DNA from: Strigamia acuminata
Lineage: Eukaryota > Arthropoda > Chilopoda > Geophilomorpha > Linotaeniidae
Assembly: GCA_949358305.1 (NCBI GenBank)
Contig: OX442320.1
Location: 9,564,259 to 9,628,258 of the forward strand
DNA length: 64,000 nucleotides
Reading direction: 5' to 3'
Below the pieces are notes generated by a model. The model was not told the origin of the DNA and did not search any database. It worked only from the letters and a program-made list of their open reading frames with translations. Below, one piece after another: positions 1 through 13,612 of this stretch (position 1 is the stretch's first letter; every line of letters begins with the position of its first letter). The position numbers were made by a program, and so were the translations under genes.

Positions 1-985
1 AATCACCAACACCGATCCTGAAATTCTCATAAAATGGGGAAAAAATCGAAAAAATCGAAAAAAAAAATCAATAAAATCGAAAAAATCACCAACACCGATC
101 CTGAAATTCTCATAAAATCGGGAAAAAAATCGAAAAAATCGAAGAAAAAAAATCAAAAAAATCGAAAAAATCACCAACACCGATCCTGAAATTCTCATAA
201 AATCGGGAAAAAATCGAAAAAAAACCGAAAAAAAATCAAAAAAATCGAAAAATTACCAACACCGATCCTGAAATTCTCATAAAATCGGGAAAATATCGAA
301 AAAAAAAATCAATAAAACCTAAATAAAATCAAAACCGATCTTGAATTTCTAAGAAAATCGCAAAAAAACCAAAAGAAAAAAATCGGTAAAAAAAAATCGA
401 AAATCGATCCTGAAACCCTCAAAAAATCGAACCAAAACAAAAAAAATAAATAAATAAATCGAAAAAATCACCAACACCGATCCTGAAATTCTCATAAAAT
501 CGGGAAAAAATCGAAAAAATCGAAAAAAAAAATCAATAAAATCGAAAAAATCACCAACACCGATCCTAAAATTCTCATAAAATCGGGAAAAAATCGAAAA
601 AACGAGAAAAAAAATCAATAAAATCGAAAAATCACCAACACCGATCCTGAAATTCTCAGAAAATCGGGAAAAAATCGAAAAAAATCGAAAAAAAATTTAA
701 AAAAATTAAAAAAAAATCGAAAAAAATCGAAAAAAAATCGAAAAATCACCAACACCGATCCTGAAATACTCATAAAATCGGAAAAAAATCGAAAAAAAAT
801 CGAAAAAATCGAGAAAAAAAATCAATAAAATCAATAAAATCAAAACCGATCTTGAATTTCTCAGAAAATCGCAAAAAAACAAAAAAAAAAAAAAAACGGT
901 AAAAAAAATCGAAAAATCGATCCTAAAACCCTCAAAAAATCGAACCAAAAAAAAATCGAAATTTCATAAATCCCAACAAAAATCA
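1..985. repeat. Satellite, about 82 bp unit with a higher-order period
   Basis: About twelve units share the core ACCAACACCGATCCTGAAAT separated by runs of AAAATCG. Unit cores start near 2, 85, 169, 251, 331, 403, 467, 551, 631, 746, 843 and 917. Two divergent units (with CGATCTTGAATTTCT and with CGATCCTGAAACCC) occur next to each other at 331/403 and again at 843/917, so there is a higher-order repeat of about 512 bp. The array probably continues beyond the left edge. Minus-strand reading frames in it (rich in F, I, D) are products of the repeat and not genes. Confidence 0.93.
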
Positions 986-1297
986 ACGTTAAAAAAATCA
1001 ACAACTTTTCCAAAATCTTAATTATATCCAATTAAAAAAAAAAAAAAAAAAAAAACCAACCAATTAATTAACCAAAAAAAAAAAATAAACCAAAAAAATA
1101 AAAACCAAAAAAAACCAAAAAAAATCGACATCACGTTACTCTGACGAGACTGGGGTGCTGTCATATGTAAATTAGCAATACAAACATGTCTAGATTTAAA
1201 TTTCATTCAGTAAGAAGCGAGAAAAAAAATAAACTGCTAATTTCGATGGAAACGTAACAAAAAAGGTGTTAATCGCGAGTTGTTAAATGTGTCCTAC
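986..1297. other. A/T-rich tract 3' of the last clear BTB exon
   Basis: Contains an A run of more than 20 bases near 1036 and AAAACC simple repeat up to 1125. On the minus strand a possible 23-nt microexon lies at 1135-1157 (acceptor ATATGACAG, donor GTGATG). It would keep the BTB frame (phase 1 in, phase 0 out) and encode APQSRQSN. No zinc-finger exon is visible. The rest holds nothing I can support. Confidence 0.35.
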
Positions 1298-2824
1298 CTT
1301 GGCTGGTAGAAGGCTGAGTCCCTGAGGTGGAAGGCAGTGAGGGCGGCATGGAAGATGATGAAGTGGTGGTTGGAGGTGGCGCTGCGGGTAACGAAGGCAG
1401 AGGCGGCGAAGTGGGTTCTGAACACGGGTTCGCATTGTTGTTGCTGTTGTTGTTGTTGCTGATGTTATTCTTGTTTAGCGACGTGCCACTGGCCGACGTC
1501 GTTGCATTTTGAAATGTCTGAAAAGCAATCAAAATATAATTAATTTTCTGAACAAAAATTAACTTTTTTTGACGACATTTTTCATTATATTTTAATTACT
1601 ACTCTAGAAAAAACACTGAAAAATAGCGCCATTTTGAAAAGTAACAAAAATTATTGACAAATCCATGGAAAATAATCAAATTTTCTTGTTTTTAGACCCA
1701 AATTTTAATGATTTCAGTACAAAATAATTAAAATAATGTCTGAAAACACCAAAAGTGCCGCCAGTTTTGAAAAAAATCAAAAAAATCATTAACAAATCCC
1801 AAAAAAAAATTAAATTTTTATGTTTTTCGACCTAAAAATGGCGCCAGCTTGATAAAAAAATCACAAAACTCTCAAATCCACGAAAAACGATTAAATAATC
1901 GTCTTTTTACACCCAAAAATGGTGCCGGCATGAAAAAAAAAACCCAAAACCCACGAAAACCATCAATTTCCCCAAATGCAAACCAAAATTTCAATTATCC
2001 CCTACAAAAAATAAACAAATGTTGCGTACCAACGCTTTCTTCTCATCCTGAAATTCCACTTTCACGTGCACATCATTCTCATTATTCTCGTTCTCATTCT
2101 CCTGCTCGTCCACCATCTGGGAGTCCTGGTCGGCTGCTTCCTCGTTCATAAACCCATCGGAAGGCATCTCCACCTTCGTCTCAATCACCTCCGGAGAGCC
2201 CTGAATATCGAGCGAGTCGTCCCCATCCAACGACGCCTCCCTCGACGACGGCGGCCTGTACGCCATCACGTGATGCTGCGCCTGCGCTGGATGCCGGGTC
2301 TTTTTCCTCTTCGGCAACGGCGACCCCGTCCTGTGATGCGACGGCGCCCCCGCACTCGTCTGCGGCGCCGCGGCCGAATGCTCGTTCGTCGCCGTCGCCG
2401 TTGCCGTCTCCCGCGTGACCGACGCCGCCGCCGCCGCCGCGCCGCCTTCGTTCATATTGTTCGACGACGTCATCTCGGCGAGGCCCTTCACTTTGAGCGT
2501 TTCCGCCGTCTTCAGCAGGGCCGACAGCTGCTCCTGGGTCACGTTCACCTCGCCTTTGTACATAAAGTCGACCAGGGCCCGCAGATCCGAATATTTGATA
2601 TCTTTGAGGATCACGATCGGGTGTTTGCACGGATTTTCCATGAACAGCGACTGGAAATACGGCGAGCACGCGGAAAGAACGACTTTGTGCGCTCGGAAAC
2701 TCAGTCCTTCGCACGCCAATGTCACGTCGACGAGCGCCTCGGACTGCAGTAGTTGGTCGAAGACACTTAACATGTTCATTTGATGATTGCTCCAGCGCAG
2801 GCAGAATAGTTGATGGGACCCCAT
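1298..2824 (-). CDS. BTB/POZ transcription factor, tramtrack/broad group (3' end not found)
   Basis: Nuclear BTB protein; in this family the BTB domain dimerises and DNA binding comes from a C-terminal zinc-finger or HTH exon. Exon 1 is 2030-2824 (265 codons, start at 2824, ends phase 0 at KKAL|GTACGC); exon 2 is 1298-1517 (acceptor TTTTCAG, ends phase 1 at STSQG|GTAGGA). Residues 1-118 are a BTB domain of the arthropod ttk type (FCLRWSNHQMNML, LVDVTLACEG, AHKVVLSACSPYF, FMYKGEVNV). Residues 119-265 are low complexity and acidic (Ala runs, a KRKK stretch, EQENENENNENDV). Exon 2 is rich in Asn, Ser, Pro and Thr. The C-terminal DNA-binding exon is not in view and may lie left of the satellite. 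The BTB exon is far richer in G+C than its flanks. A paralogue lies at 48708-52858 with the same intron positions. A 5'UTR acceptor lies at 2871/2872. Confidence 0.88.
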
Positions 2825-5039
2825 GTTTCACCACTGGCACGCACCCCCCGAATCTCACAACCGACCAGGACCTGAAAAAGATGCAAATTTGCATTAGTTT
2901 TGTGTTTTAATGCTGAAAAAATGGATTAATTCATTGGAAAATGGAAATTTCTTTTTCTTCTTTTGCATAAAGCAACAGGTGGTTTCGTGTTTTTCATTTC
3001 CCCGTTCAAATCACCGCCTTGGCATATTTATTTTTTTTTTTTTTTACATTTTATTTTGTTGGTGTAAGAAATATATTTTTTTTTGTTTTTGAAAAAATTT
3101 TTGGGGGAAAAAAGTGATTTTTTGTTGGGGTTAAAAAATTCGACGGAGATGAGCGTGTTGGCAGGCGGCGCGCGGTCGACTCGATGCGGGGAGGAGATTT
3201 TTAAATTCCCGTTCAAATTCTTGGATCGTTAAAATCATTAAAAAAGCATTAAAATTTAAAAATAAAACGTTTTTTTTTTTTTAATGTATTATTTAAATTT
3301 AAATTTCTAATTATTATTTTTTTTTAAATGTTTTATTACATTTCCTGATTTAATTTCTCTTTTATTTCTTTTTTTTTCAATTTTTATTTCGAGTATGTGT
3401 AGTATATATTAAGGCCAACCTAACTCATCTGATTAGAGTAGGAAATTGAAAAATAACCTTGAACTTGGCTCATAAAAAAAGTAAGACGGCACCTAAACAA
3501 GTTACGTAACTTATTCAACTACCCCAAGTGACAAATTCATTAAACGACGCATAAATCATTAAAAAAAAAAAAATTTCCCCATAATAACCCGCATCGAAAC
3601 CCAACTCCCACCATTAAAAACAAACCAAAAACTTTCCCCAACGGGATCCAAAGGGATCCAAACCCCACTCGTAAGGGTTAATCTAATGACGTCATCAAAT
3701 CTCACCCTTCCAGCAAAACAATCACTAACAAATATCCAAACAAACAAACCCGAGAGAAAAAAAACCCATTTTATCCCATTTTTCCCGAGATAAACCACAA
3801 ACCGGCAATAAAACACCAAAAACCTCTCATCCTTGAAAGGATTTAGTCGTTTTAAAAAAAAAATTAGAAAAACAAATTATTTTTTTTCAAAAAAAAAAAA
3901 AATTTCAAAAAAATCGAGAAGTTACACGTCATAAATCCAACTTTATCATGACGCCTCAACAATATTCACGTTTCAAAACCGTTCCCGATACGAAACCAAC
4001 TCTTTGACGTATGTACTGGGGTTCTGAACCCTGTCCTTGCGTTCCATCATTACGTAATCAACTCAACTCCTCAGTTAGGCCTAAGTTAGGCCCAGCCCTT
4101 CCGCATCAGCCGACTCACCCCCCTCGTGGCCTGGGACACTTAAAAACGCGATACCCACCTCGTTAAAAGTGGAAATAAGACATTTCCAAACTGTTGTCGA
4201 GTGTTGCGAACGTGTGAGACACCCAAGCGAGTGGGTGAAGGGGAATCTCAACCCTTACACGCCCAGCTATTTCCCTCCGTGACGCCATCAGGTCGCCATA
4301 TTTATCCACCCCAAATTCTGTGTGAGCCCCCTTTCGCGTCAGGTGCCCGCGCGCTCTATCCGCTCGTGTTTCGGGCTTGTTAATTTGGTGGCGTTTAGGA
4401 AGTGGAGTGAAAAAGCGATCAAATGTGTTTACCTTCCCCGATGAGCCGATTTGACCGACAATTTCTTGCTCCGAACGCTTGGTGATGTCGCACGCCAAGC
4501 GGTTCGCTTCTTGCTTGCAGCGGTAACCTCATAATTTGAGTTGCTGCTAAAACCTGGCATTTCTTGCCCGGAAAAAAGTTTGAGATGCAACTTTTAAAAG
4601 TTTTTCAAGCAAAGATTTGCTTTGTTTTGGCGAGAATAAACGGGGAAAATCATATTAAACTTGTGTTATATTCTTTTTTTCGTTTATTTGACGATCGATT
4701 TCGTTTTTTTGCGCGCCCTCACACCCATAGTTGGGTGTGGGTGTGTTAACATTAGCGATGTTGATTATACTCCGTTTGGAAAGAAGGGGTTGAATTTTTC
4801 GCTGTTTGATGCGACGAAATTAATATTTTCCGAATATGGAATCGTTTCCGAACGTCATTTCGGGCATGGAAATTGGAAAAAAGGGTTTTAATCGATGAAA
4901 AAAGGGTAAACGCGGCAATTTACCCAACCTTTTCCTCCTCAACCACTTTTTAGTGACAACCCTATTTTCATTGCATAATAGTTTGTTTTCGGCAGCTTTC
5001 CGCGAGAATAAAACGACGCCGGGCTTAAAAATAATCACT
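2825..5039. other. Intergenic DNA with candidate noncoding first exon of the BTB gene
   Basis: 2825-2871 is 5'UTR of the BTB gene on the minus strand; the acceptor TTTTTCAG ends at 2872. Upstream, a GC-richer patch at 4080-4560 holds a good minus-strand donor, GGGGAAG|GTAAAC, with the exon edge at 4433, so a noncoding first exon around 4433-4560 is plausible. A second GC-rich patch lies at 3140-3220. Poly-T and poly-A tracts make up much of the rest. No reading frame in this stretch is convincing. Confidence 0.4.
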
Positions 5040-5045
5040 TTTATT
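5040..5045 (-). terminator. Poly(A) signal AATAAA of CWC22
   Basis: Minus-strand AATAAA lies 110 bp past the CWC22 stop codon. No other gene nearby needs it. Confidence 0.7.
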
Positions 5046-5154
5046 AAAATAAAACCTTTTCTAAATTGATATTACATGAAAAAACTCAATAATCACACAT
5101 TATTTCGCACAATTTTATTGATCAAATTAATATTTTCGTTATTCCACGCAAATT

Positions 5155-8100
5155 TCAACGTCGACGTCGCCTTTTCGGCGATGACGAAACATCACGTTCC
5201 GCCCTCTTCTTTTCGCCTCTGCGGCTCTTTTCTTTCGGCTTTTGACGGCGCGATTTCTCCACTTCCGGCTCACTCGACCGTTCCCGTTTCTTTTTACTTT
5301 TCGATGTCATTTTTTCCACTTTTCTCGCCGATTTCGAATGTTTTTTGTGTTTCTTGTGCTTTTTCGACACGGGAACGTCGGGCTCCGAGTCAGAACTCTG
5401 CGACGACGATTCGGACGATTCCGATTCCGCTTCGGACGACGACGACGACGCGTCCGACTGTTCCTGAGTTTCCGTCGGTTGCACCGTCGGAGCCGGCGGC
5501 TTTGATTGCGTTTTCAAGTGCTCCCTCAACTCGTCGCTGTAAAAACAAGCAAAATTTAATCAAATTAAACATAAAATCGACAAATTCAAGTCCGATTTTC
5601 GTACGTCAAACCGCCCAGACCGATCGAAGTGAAAAAATTAATCGCGAATCTTGAATTTCGCGGATTATCACGAGGAAATAAACCCTCGAACGCTTCTTGC
5701 AACGACCTAAAAACAATAAAAATTGAAATATATATATTTTTTTTTAAATTTCACAATTCCTTACGCGTCCTTCAGTCTTTCGTTCAATGTCGGCAGCCCC
5801 ATGTACTCCGACAACTCCTGGAATAAAATCTTGATGAATATTCTGCTGGACGAAGTCGTGTCGTCTTCGTTTAGTCTTATGTGCGTTAACACCTAAAAGA
5901 AATTCATAAATGAAAAAATTCAAAAGAATTACACAAATTATCGACGTTTGCTCACCATCCAATTGATAGCATCCGTGTATAACAAATGCGAGAAAAATTT
6001 CGCCACGTTTCTCAATTTATTCGTCTCCAATCGGTGAATAGTGTCGTACGAGTCGACAAAAATCTGTTCGAACGGCGTCACGTAAATTTTATTCAGTTGA
6101 CAAAACCGCTACAAGAAAATTTAAATCAAAATAAAATAATAAATCAATAATCCAAAATAAATAAAAAACGCTTCAATTACCTGTCCTAATAACCCAAAAA
6201 ACTTCTCGTAAGTCCTCTGCTGCGCGCAGCAATCCAGAATCATGTGACACAACTCAACCTACCAATAAAAATCAAATTAAAATCGAATAAATTAACGAAA
6301 TAATCAATAAATTAACTAAAGAATCATCAAAAACTCAATAAATTAACTAAAGAATCATCAAAAACTCAATAAATTAACTAAAGAATCATCAAAAACTCAA
6401 TAAATTAACTAAAGAATCATCAAAAACTCAATAAATTAACTAAAGAATCATCAAAAACTCAATAAATTAACTAAATATAACTCAATTTAACCTCTTGTCC
6501 CGGTTTGAGCTCCATTTTCAGCAATTTATGGGCGCATTCTTCGAAGTCCAAACTGGATTGGATGGTCAGATAAATGGTTCTTCGCAGCGCCACCAGATTG
6601 GTCTCGGTGTTGTCAATGATGATTTTATCTTTGTCGTCTCCTTCTTCCTCTTCGTCGTCCTCGTCTTCTTCTTCGCCGCTCTCGTGTTCGCCGTCGCTTT
6701 CTTCGTCGCTCGCTTCCTCCAGGATGTCTTTTCGAATCGCTTTGTACTTCTCTTCGGTTTCTTCAAATTCGGCGTCGAATTTAAACACGTTGAGTATGTT
6801 GTCCGCGTCCATTTCGTCGTCCAGCTTCATTAAATGAGTGTATTGGTCGGCTTCTTCGACCAAGTCTAATTCCTCAATAACCGTCTGATGGTCAAGGAAT
6901 TTGTCTTTGCGGATGGCAAACATCACTTCAATCATGTATTGGACGCGTTTATCCAGGTGACCCTCGTGCAAAATACTACGCAATCGTTCGAAAACGGCTG
7001 AAATAGAAAAAAATTGATAAAAATTAATAAAATTAGAGAAAAAATTGATAAAAATCGAGAGAATTTGCCGAAAATCGAGACAAGTTTGCAAAAATGAGTC
7101 AAAAATCGAAAAAAATTTGCAAAAGTGAGTCAAAAATCGAGAAAATTTGGCTAAATTTGATAAAATTTGCCAAAAATCGAAAAAATTTGGCTAAAATTTT
7201 GAATTTGTCATTGAAAATTATCTCACCGTTTATTCCTCTTGGCGAAACTTCTGTTAATTTCATCCCGCACTCCTTTAAAAACCCAATGGCGACCTCCACA
7301 GCATCATCGGTCGGAGTTTCAAGCAGCAACGTCAAAATCTCAAGCGCCAGAAGTTCATGCGCAACCTGTTGGTTAACCAGATGCGCTATAAACCGAGTCG
7401 ACGACAAACAAAGTTGTTTATCATTCCGCCGATAACCCTGACGAAATTGTATAATCAATCGTCTCAAAATCAACTCCCCAATTTGCGGAAACTAAAAAAA
7501 AAAAAAAAAATTAAAATTCCACTCATTTCTGACCAAAAATCCAAATAAAATCTCTCACTTTTGAATTAATAACCGCCACAAAACTCGCATAAACGTGCGT
7601 AAACGTCGGTGACGCCGCTTGAGCTTGCAAAATCGACCGTGACAGCAAACCCCTGCAATAAAAACACAAAATTAAACAAAAAAATCATCAAAATCTCACG
7701 ATTTTATCCAAATTTCCAAATTACCGTCCACGAACAACATTTTCCCGAAACAACTCCCGGATGATGATGGAAATATTCGAAATGTTCACTTTATTAATCA
7801 ACCCGTTCAGTGATTTCTTCAACGCTTCCCAAGCAATCCGCTGAAAGGCCACACTAAAAAAGAAAAATTAAATTCCATCAATTTTCATTAAATTTGATCA
7901 ATTTTTCCATTTAATTTGCAATTACCTGTTTTTGTCGGTGATTTGGCTTTGTAATAAGCGTAATTTCGCCGGCGGAATGTACGCACCGCCCGTTCTCGTC
8001 AGTAAATTCTCTTCTTCGGCCGATATTTTCTTCTTTTTGGGCGCTTTTTCATCTTTGTTGTCGGTCCTGTCGTTCCTGTCTTTCCTCTTATTCGTCTCGT

Positions 8101-8287
8101 GGTCTGAATCGTCGCGCCGTCTCTCTCTGTCTCTGTCTCTGCCTCGTTCGCGGTCCCGATCTCGTTCTTTCTCTCTTTCGTCGCGTTGTTTGTGTCGTCT
8201 TTCCCGCTCCTCTCTTCTCCTGCGATCTTTTTCTTCTTTCTGCTTCGCTTCGTCCTCAACAGAAACGGCTACTACTTCGCTTTCCAT
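5155..8287 (-). CDS. CWC22: Pre-mRNA-splicing factor CWC22 (nucampholin)
   Basis: Spliceosome component that binds eIF4A3 and places exon-junction complexes; acts in the nucleus. Ten exons: 7926-8287, 7725-7853, 7559-7652, 7227-7491, 6492-6997, 6181-6258, 5956-6108, 5765-5892, 5605-5706 and 5155-5536. All have GT-AG ends, and the total is 2199 nt, that is 732 codons plus stop. Residues 1-85 are an R/E/D/K-rich head; [13 protein letters not shown] then opens the MIF4G domain (about 100-330). An acidic E/D linker ([20 protein letters not shown]) follows, then the MA3 domain (about 400-570: [31 protein letters not shown]). The tail is Ser- and Lys/Arg-rich and ends KRRRRR. Length and order match the family. 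It lies head to tail with Beclin-1, about 200 bp apart. Intron 5 holds a 31 bp minisatellite. Pieces of exon 6 and introns 5 and 6 recur at 35.9 and 38.3 kb. Confidence 0.97.
6300..6479. repeat. 31 bp minisatellite in CWC22 intron 5
   Basis: About 5.5 near-identical copies of a 31 bp unit (AATAAATTAACTAAAGAATC and so on). Copies are nearly identical, so the expansion is recent. Confidence 0.95.
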
Positions 8288-8485
8288 GTTTTGTGTGCGG
8301 AAACAAAGATGGCTGTTTATAAATTGCCGCTGTTTGAAGCGTTTTAGTTTTGTTGGTTTTGGGTTTTGTCGCTAGGGAAAATGAGGCGATTAAAAAGAAA
8401 ACAAGATTTATTTTTTGTTTATTAAATATCCATTTTTATACATTAAAGTGAGATTTTTATTTTTATTCACAGAATGACATTGAAA
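8288..8485. promoter_or_regulatory. Compact gap: CWC22 promoter and Beclin-1 3'UTR
   Basis: Only 198 bp separate the CWC22 start codon from the Beclin-1 stop codon. The minus-strand AATAAA at 8407-8412 is the likely Beclin-1 poly(A) signal, so the CWC22 promoter has to lie in about 120 bp. No TATA box is evident. Confidence 0.6.
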
Positions 8486-10613
<2,128 letters not shown>

Positions 10614-11118
10614 TTTCTCTTTCATTTCAAGAATCAAGGTGATAAACATACTACGCCATCTTATGGCAAAAACAAAAAGTTCATATTTTTTTATTTTTTA
10701 TATTTTTGATTTCATTTAATTTTCCATTTTCAAAATTCAAATTGGAGATCAAAATAAAATTGAAAAATTGAAAAAATAATTAAATTGTTTTGGTCGTTTT
10801 ACTGAGATTTTATGACGATGCTATAAACAATACGAAATGCTGAACAATAATCTGTCACAAAGCACGAGCCCTAGTTCGAAATGCATTTTCTTCTGTGGCG
10901 GTTAAGTATTTATTTGGCAAGAATAATATTTGATGCACTTTTTGGAGCGTTTTGGTAAGTTTGGTTTGAATTTTTCATTTGAAATTGAATATGTCTTGTG
11001 GAAATAGCATTTGTCATCTTTCGTGACATCATGTATTTAGTTTGGGATTTGATTTCTGAAACCTGGTTTTTATTTTCACAGTGATCAGTGGCTCAGAGGA
11101 TGGTCATAAACTACAAAA
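10614..11118. repeat. Beclin-1 upstream segment joined to dispersed block B
   Basis: 10614-10855 (promoter side of Beclin-1) is matched at 33385-33590. From 10860, sequence with TTTGGTTTGAATTTTTCATT and AGTGATCAGTGGCTCAGA recurs at 33830-34110 and 36000-36115. It is inverted at 25456-25520, 26485-26660 and 31024-31090. This is where the accessory repeats abut Beclin-1. Confidence 0.75.
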
Positions 11119-11594
11119 ATGGTAAAATTGTATTTACCTAAGAATGCAAAAAAAGCCACTAAACCACGGCAGTACCAATACAAACAACGATATTTGAAAG
11201 TACAATTAATTTGTGCTTTGAAATTGTATTTACCTAAAATTGCAAAGAAAGCCACTAAACTACGGCAGCACCAATACAAACCACGGCAGCACCAATACAA
11301 ACAACGATAACTGAAATCAGGCCCATGCATGAGGGGGTCACATGCCGTGCCGTATTAACGAAGTAATTTATTTGATTTATTTGTTTTATTGATTTATGTT
11401 TTTATTATTTTAACTGGATGTCAAACGACAATAAAGACAAAAAACACCAATAGTTTGAAGAATGCAGCAAAAATTTCGACCAATTCGGTGAGAAACTTCA
11501 CCAGGGTTTATTTATTTATTTATTTATTATTTATTAGTTAAATTTTCCCGAAGGCCAAATTAACAAAGCAATGTTGGTGATGCTAAGACATTAG
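11119..11594 (+). pseudogene. Unknown gene family, decayed copy P0 (linker, exon 3, exon 4)
   Basis: 11119-11310 is an open linker-like segment with an internal duplication (YLPKNAKKATK / YLPKIAKKATK) and the VQLICALK stretch that follows exon 1 in other copies. 11421-11488 resembles exon 3 but has lost the WYF core, has a stop (HQ*), and its acceptor reads AACTG instead of AACAG. 11538-11594 is an intact exon 4 (acceptor TATTAG; NFPEGQINKAMLVMLRH, stop). See 28154-29116 for the best-preserved exons 2-4. Confidence 0.7.
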
Positions 11595-11667
11595 CCAAGA
11601 TGAAGTTGATTTTGATCAAGACGTTTTCAATTCAAAAATTTAAAAATTTAAAAAAATTAAAAATTTG

Positions 11668-11935
11668 ATGAAAATCTCACAAATAATGTAATTTTTCGTC
11701 AAATAAACATCAAATTTGATTGAAATATTTTATTTGTCAAATTTCAGTGTACAAACTAAATACAAAAACTAATGCAATAGTGTGTTCATTTTTTTCATCT
11801 TTTTTTTTCTTGTTTTGTGTTTATTTTCCATATAAAGTTTACACAGATGCACTTAAATCGACAAACAATACTTTCCCCATTCTATTATAATTCAATAAAA
11901 CTTTTTTAACACTTTTAATTTCATTTATTAATTAA
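11668..11935 (-). pseudogene. Copy of the BI-1 3'UTR
   Basis: About 265 bp closely match 42075-42337, the region downstream of the BI-1 stop codon (shared TTTGATTGAAATATTTTATT, CTTTCCCCATT and AACACTTTTAATTTCATTTA). No BI-1 coding sequence is attached here. Confidence 0.85.
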
Positions 11936-12098
11936 CATAGGATATTCATTTTTTTGTACTAATTGTTGGTTGGATTTTAAGGGAACGGTAAATGATTTGA
12001 TGGAATTTGTTGATGGAATTGTTTGAGTTGATTTTTTTTTTTTTGGGAGGGGGGGGGGGTTTGCAGGTGGATCGGGACGTCGAACGAGTTGGCCAAGG

Positions 12099-12134
12099 CA
12101 AGGTTGAACAACGTTATAACGTCGTTCAACCTTG
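12099..12134. repeat. 36 bp near-perfect palindrome
   Basis: Arms CAAGGTTGAAC and GTTCAACCTTG surround ACGTTATAACGT, itself a palindrome; only one base pair of the 36 bp does not match. The rest of 11936-12492 has a G run at 12048-12058 and no supportable gene. Confidence 0.9.
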
Positions 12135-12492
12135 GTTATTCTGTGATTCTGTGGTGTTGGCTCGGTTTGGCAGGTTCCTCCACTCCATCATTTTCGCCTA
12201 TGTTGAGTTTGTTTTCACATCACATCCACGTTTCAACGCTAAATTTCAACTCAACAAATTCTAACTCTTATATCTGTCCCATTAATTGGTTATTTCAACA
12301 ACTACAAACTTATTTACACGCAAACCGAGCCCTATCTGTTCCTGAAAACTGGCATCAAAAGTAAAATTCAAAACTCGAGTCAACCTCGATACGAACGATG
12401 ACGTCACATAATATCGCGTTTACTATGGTAGCGCGATGCGACTGTCGCCTACCGAAACTATTCCAAACATGAGTAAAATTCAAAGCATAATT

Positions 12493-13290
12493 CTATCGAC
12501 AGTTCATGCTTCGATGCGGCCGATAAATCGATAACTTATTACGGTAATACGTTTATTAAATCGTTGGATGTCGCCTATGAAACGAGGTATTTTTCATAGC
12601 CGTCCACGAATACAACGAATCAAAAAAGTGCACTTTGATGGTGGCGCCACTCAACGGGGAAAAAAGAAGACTTTTTTCGTCTTTTTACTGTATAGATTCA
12701 ACAGGTTTTGCGTGTGTTTAATAAAATGCATACGTTTTTTAAATTGACATGTCCGGTTTCACACGCGAACGATAAATCGAAGATTTACTACGGTAATACG
12801 TTTATTAAACCACTGGATGTCGCATCTCGAAGGAGGTCTTTTTCAACTGCACAACGGTAGTCGTCCATGGGCTATAAAACGAATCACGTTCAAGAAAATG
12901 CACTTTCAGCGGTGGCGCCACTCAACGGGTAAAAAAGAAGACTCTTTTGCTTTTTTACAAACCACCTGCGAGATACAATACAGGTTCAACAGACTTCACA
13001 TGTGAGCACTTTTGTTATTTTTGCCCGATCTGTCGATTAAAAAAACATACCTACCCACGTGCGAAAACTGTTGAAGCTTCATATTTCGTGGTTTGAATAA
13101 AAACAAAAATTGTCTTCCTTTTTACCCGTTGAGTGGCGCCACCGTCAAAATGCACTTTTTTTGAACAACGAATCTTGGAAAAAAAAGTGCACTTTGACGG
13201 TGGCGCCACTCAACGGGTAAAAAGGGAGACATTTTTTGTTGTCCGTGGACTTTGATAGGAGACATCCAATGGTTTAATAAACGTATTACC
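12493..13290. repeat. Fold-back repeat array, left side
   Basis: Units of about 260-280 bp, two in plus orientation (from about 12493 and 12769) and one inverted (about 13060-13290), plus an extra short core at 13176-13235. Each unit has an ATCGATAAnTTATTACGGTA-like part, TGGATGTC, and the core AGTGCACTTTGA(C/T)GGTGGCGCCAC followed by TCAACGGG. AGTGCACT and GTGGCGCCAC are both perfect palindromes. Matching inverted units lie at 19122-19607. Confidence 0.85.
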
Positions 13291-13593
13291 TATTGGTTTT
13301 GCAGTGAATTCTTTCGCCATTTGTGTTTTGGGTGTGCATGCCACTTCTAGATATCCGTAGATGGATATGAGTGTTTTATTTATTCTTTTGTAAAGAACAA
13401 GTTCATATCAAACAATATGGATTTGTTCTCCTTTTATTGTGTATTCGGTTTCGAGACTATCTAGCCTCGAACCATCACTGATGTTACGTTTTCCGAGAAT
13501 TAAACATGGCGGTCACGCTTGGTGCTTACCGCACAGTTCAAATCCGGCGTCGTTAATGGATTCGACACACCACTCGTTTCAGGAAACAATACA
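13291..13593 (+). mobile_element. 5' LTR of the Copia element
   Basis: Inferred LTR of about 300 bp lying directly before the primer binding site and ending ACA. Its left edge is set only by the end of the fold-back match, because no 3' LTR is available for comparison; the first bases are not a clear TG. Confidence 0.6.
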
Positions 13594-13612
13594 TGGTAGC
13601 AGAGGATGGTTT
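13594..13612 (+). promoter_or_regulatory. Primer binding site, initiator tRNA-Met
   Basis: Starts TGGTAGCAGAGG directly after the LTR; all 19 bases are complementary to the 3' end of animal initiator tRNA-Met as I know it. This is the longer tRNA-end type of priming. Confidence 0.85.

Noticed and set aside
2066-2752. Plus-strand 228-codon frame rich in Arg, His and Leu
   Set aside because: Antisense of the G+C-rich BTB exon; codon composition is that of a shadow frame.
4080-4100. TTAGGC words suggesting telomere repeats
   Set aside because: Only two or three scattered words, also seen in the dispersed block B; no array.
4163-4498. 111-codon minus-strand frame
   Set aside because: Crosses a likely splice donor at 4432 and shows no protein features; better read as a noncoding exon and intron.
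12007-12364. Two overlapping frames near the palindrome
   Set aside because: Low-complexity start on a G run, no domain, no splice context.
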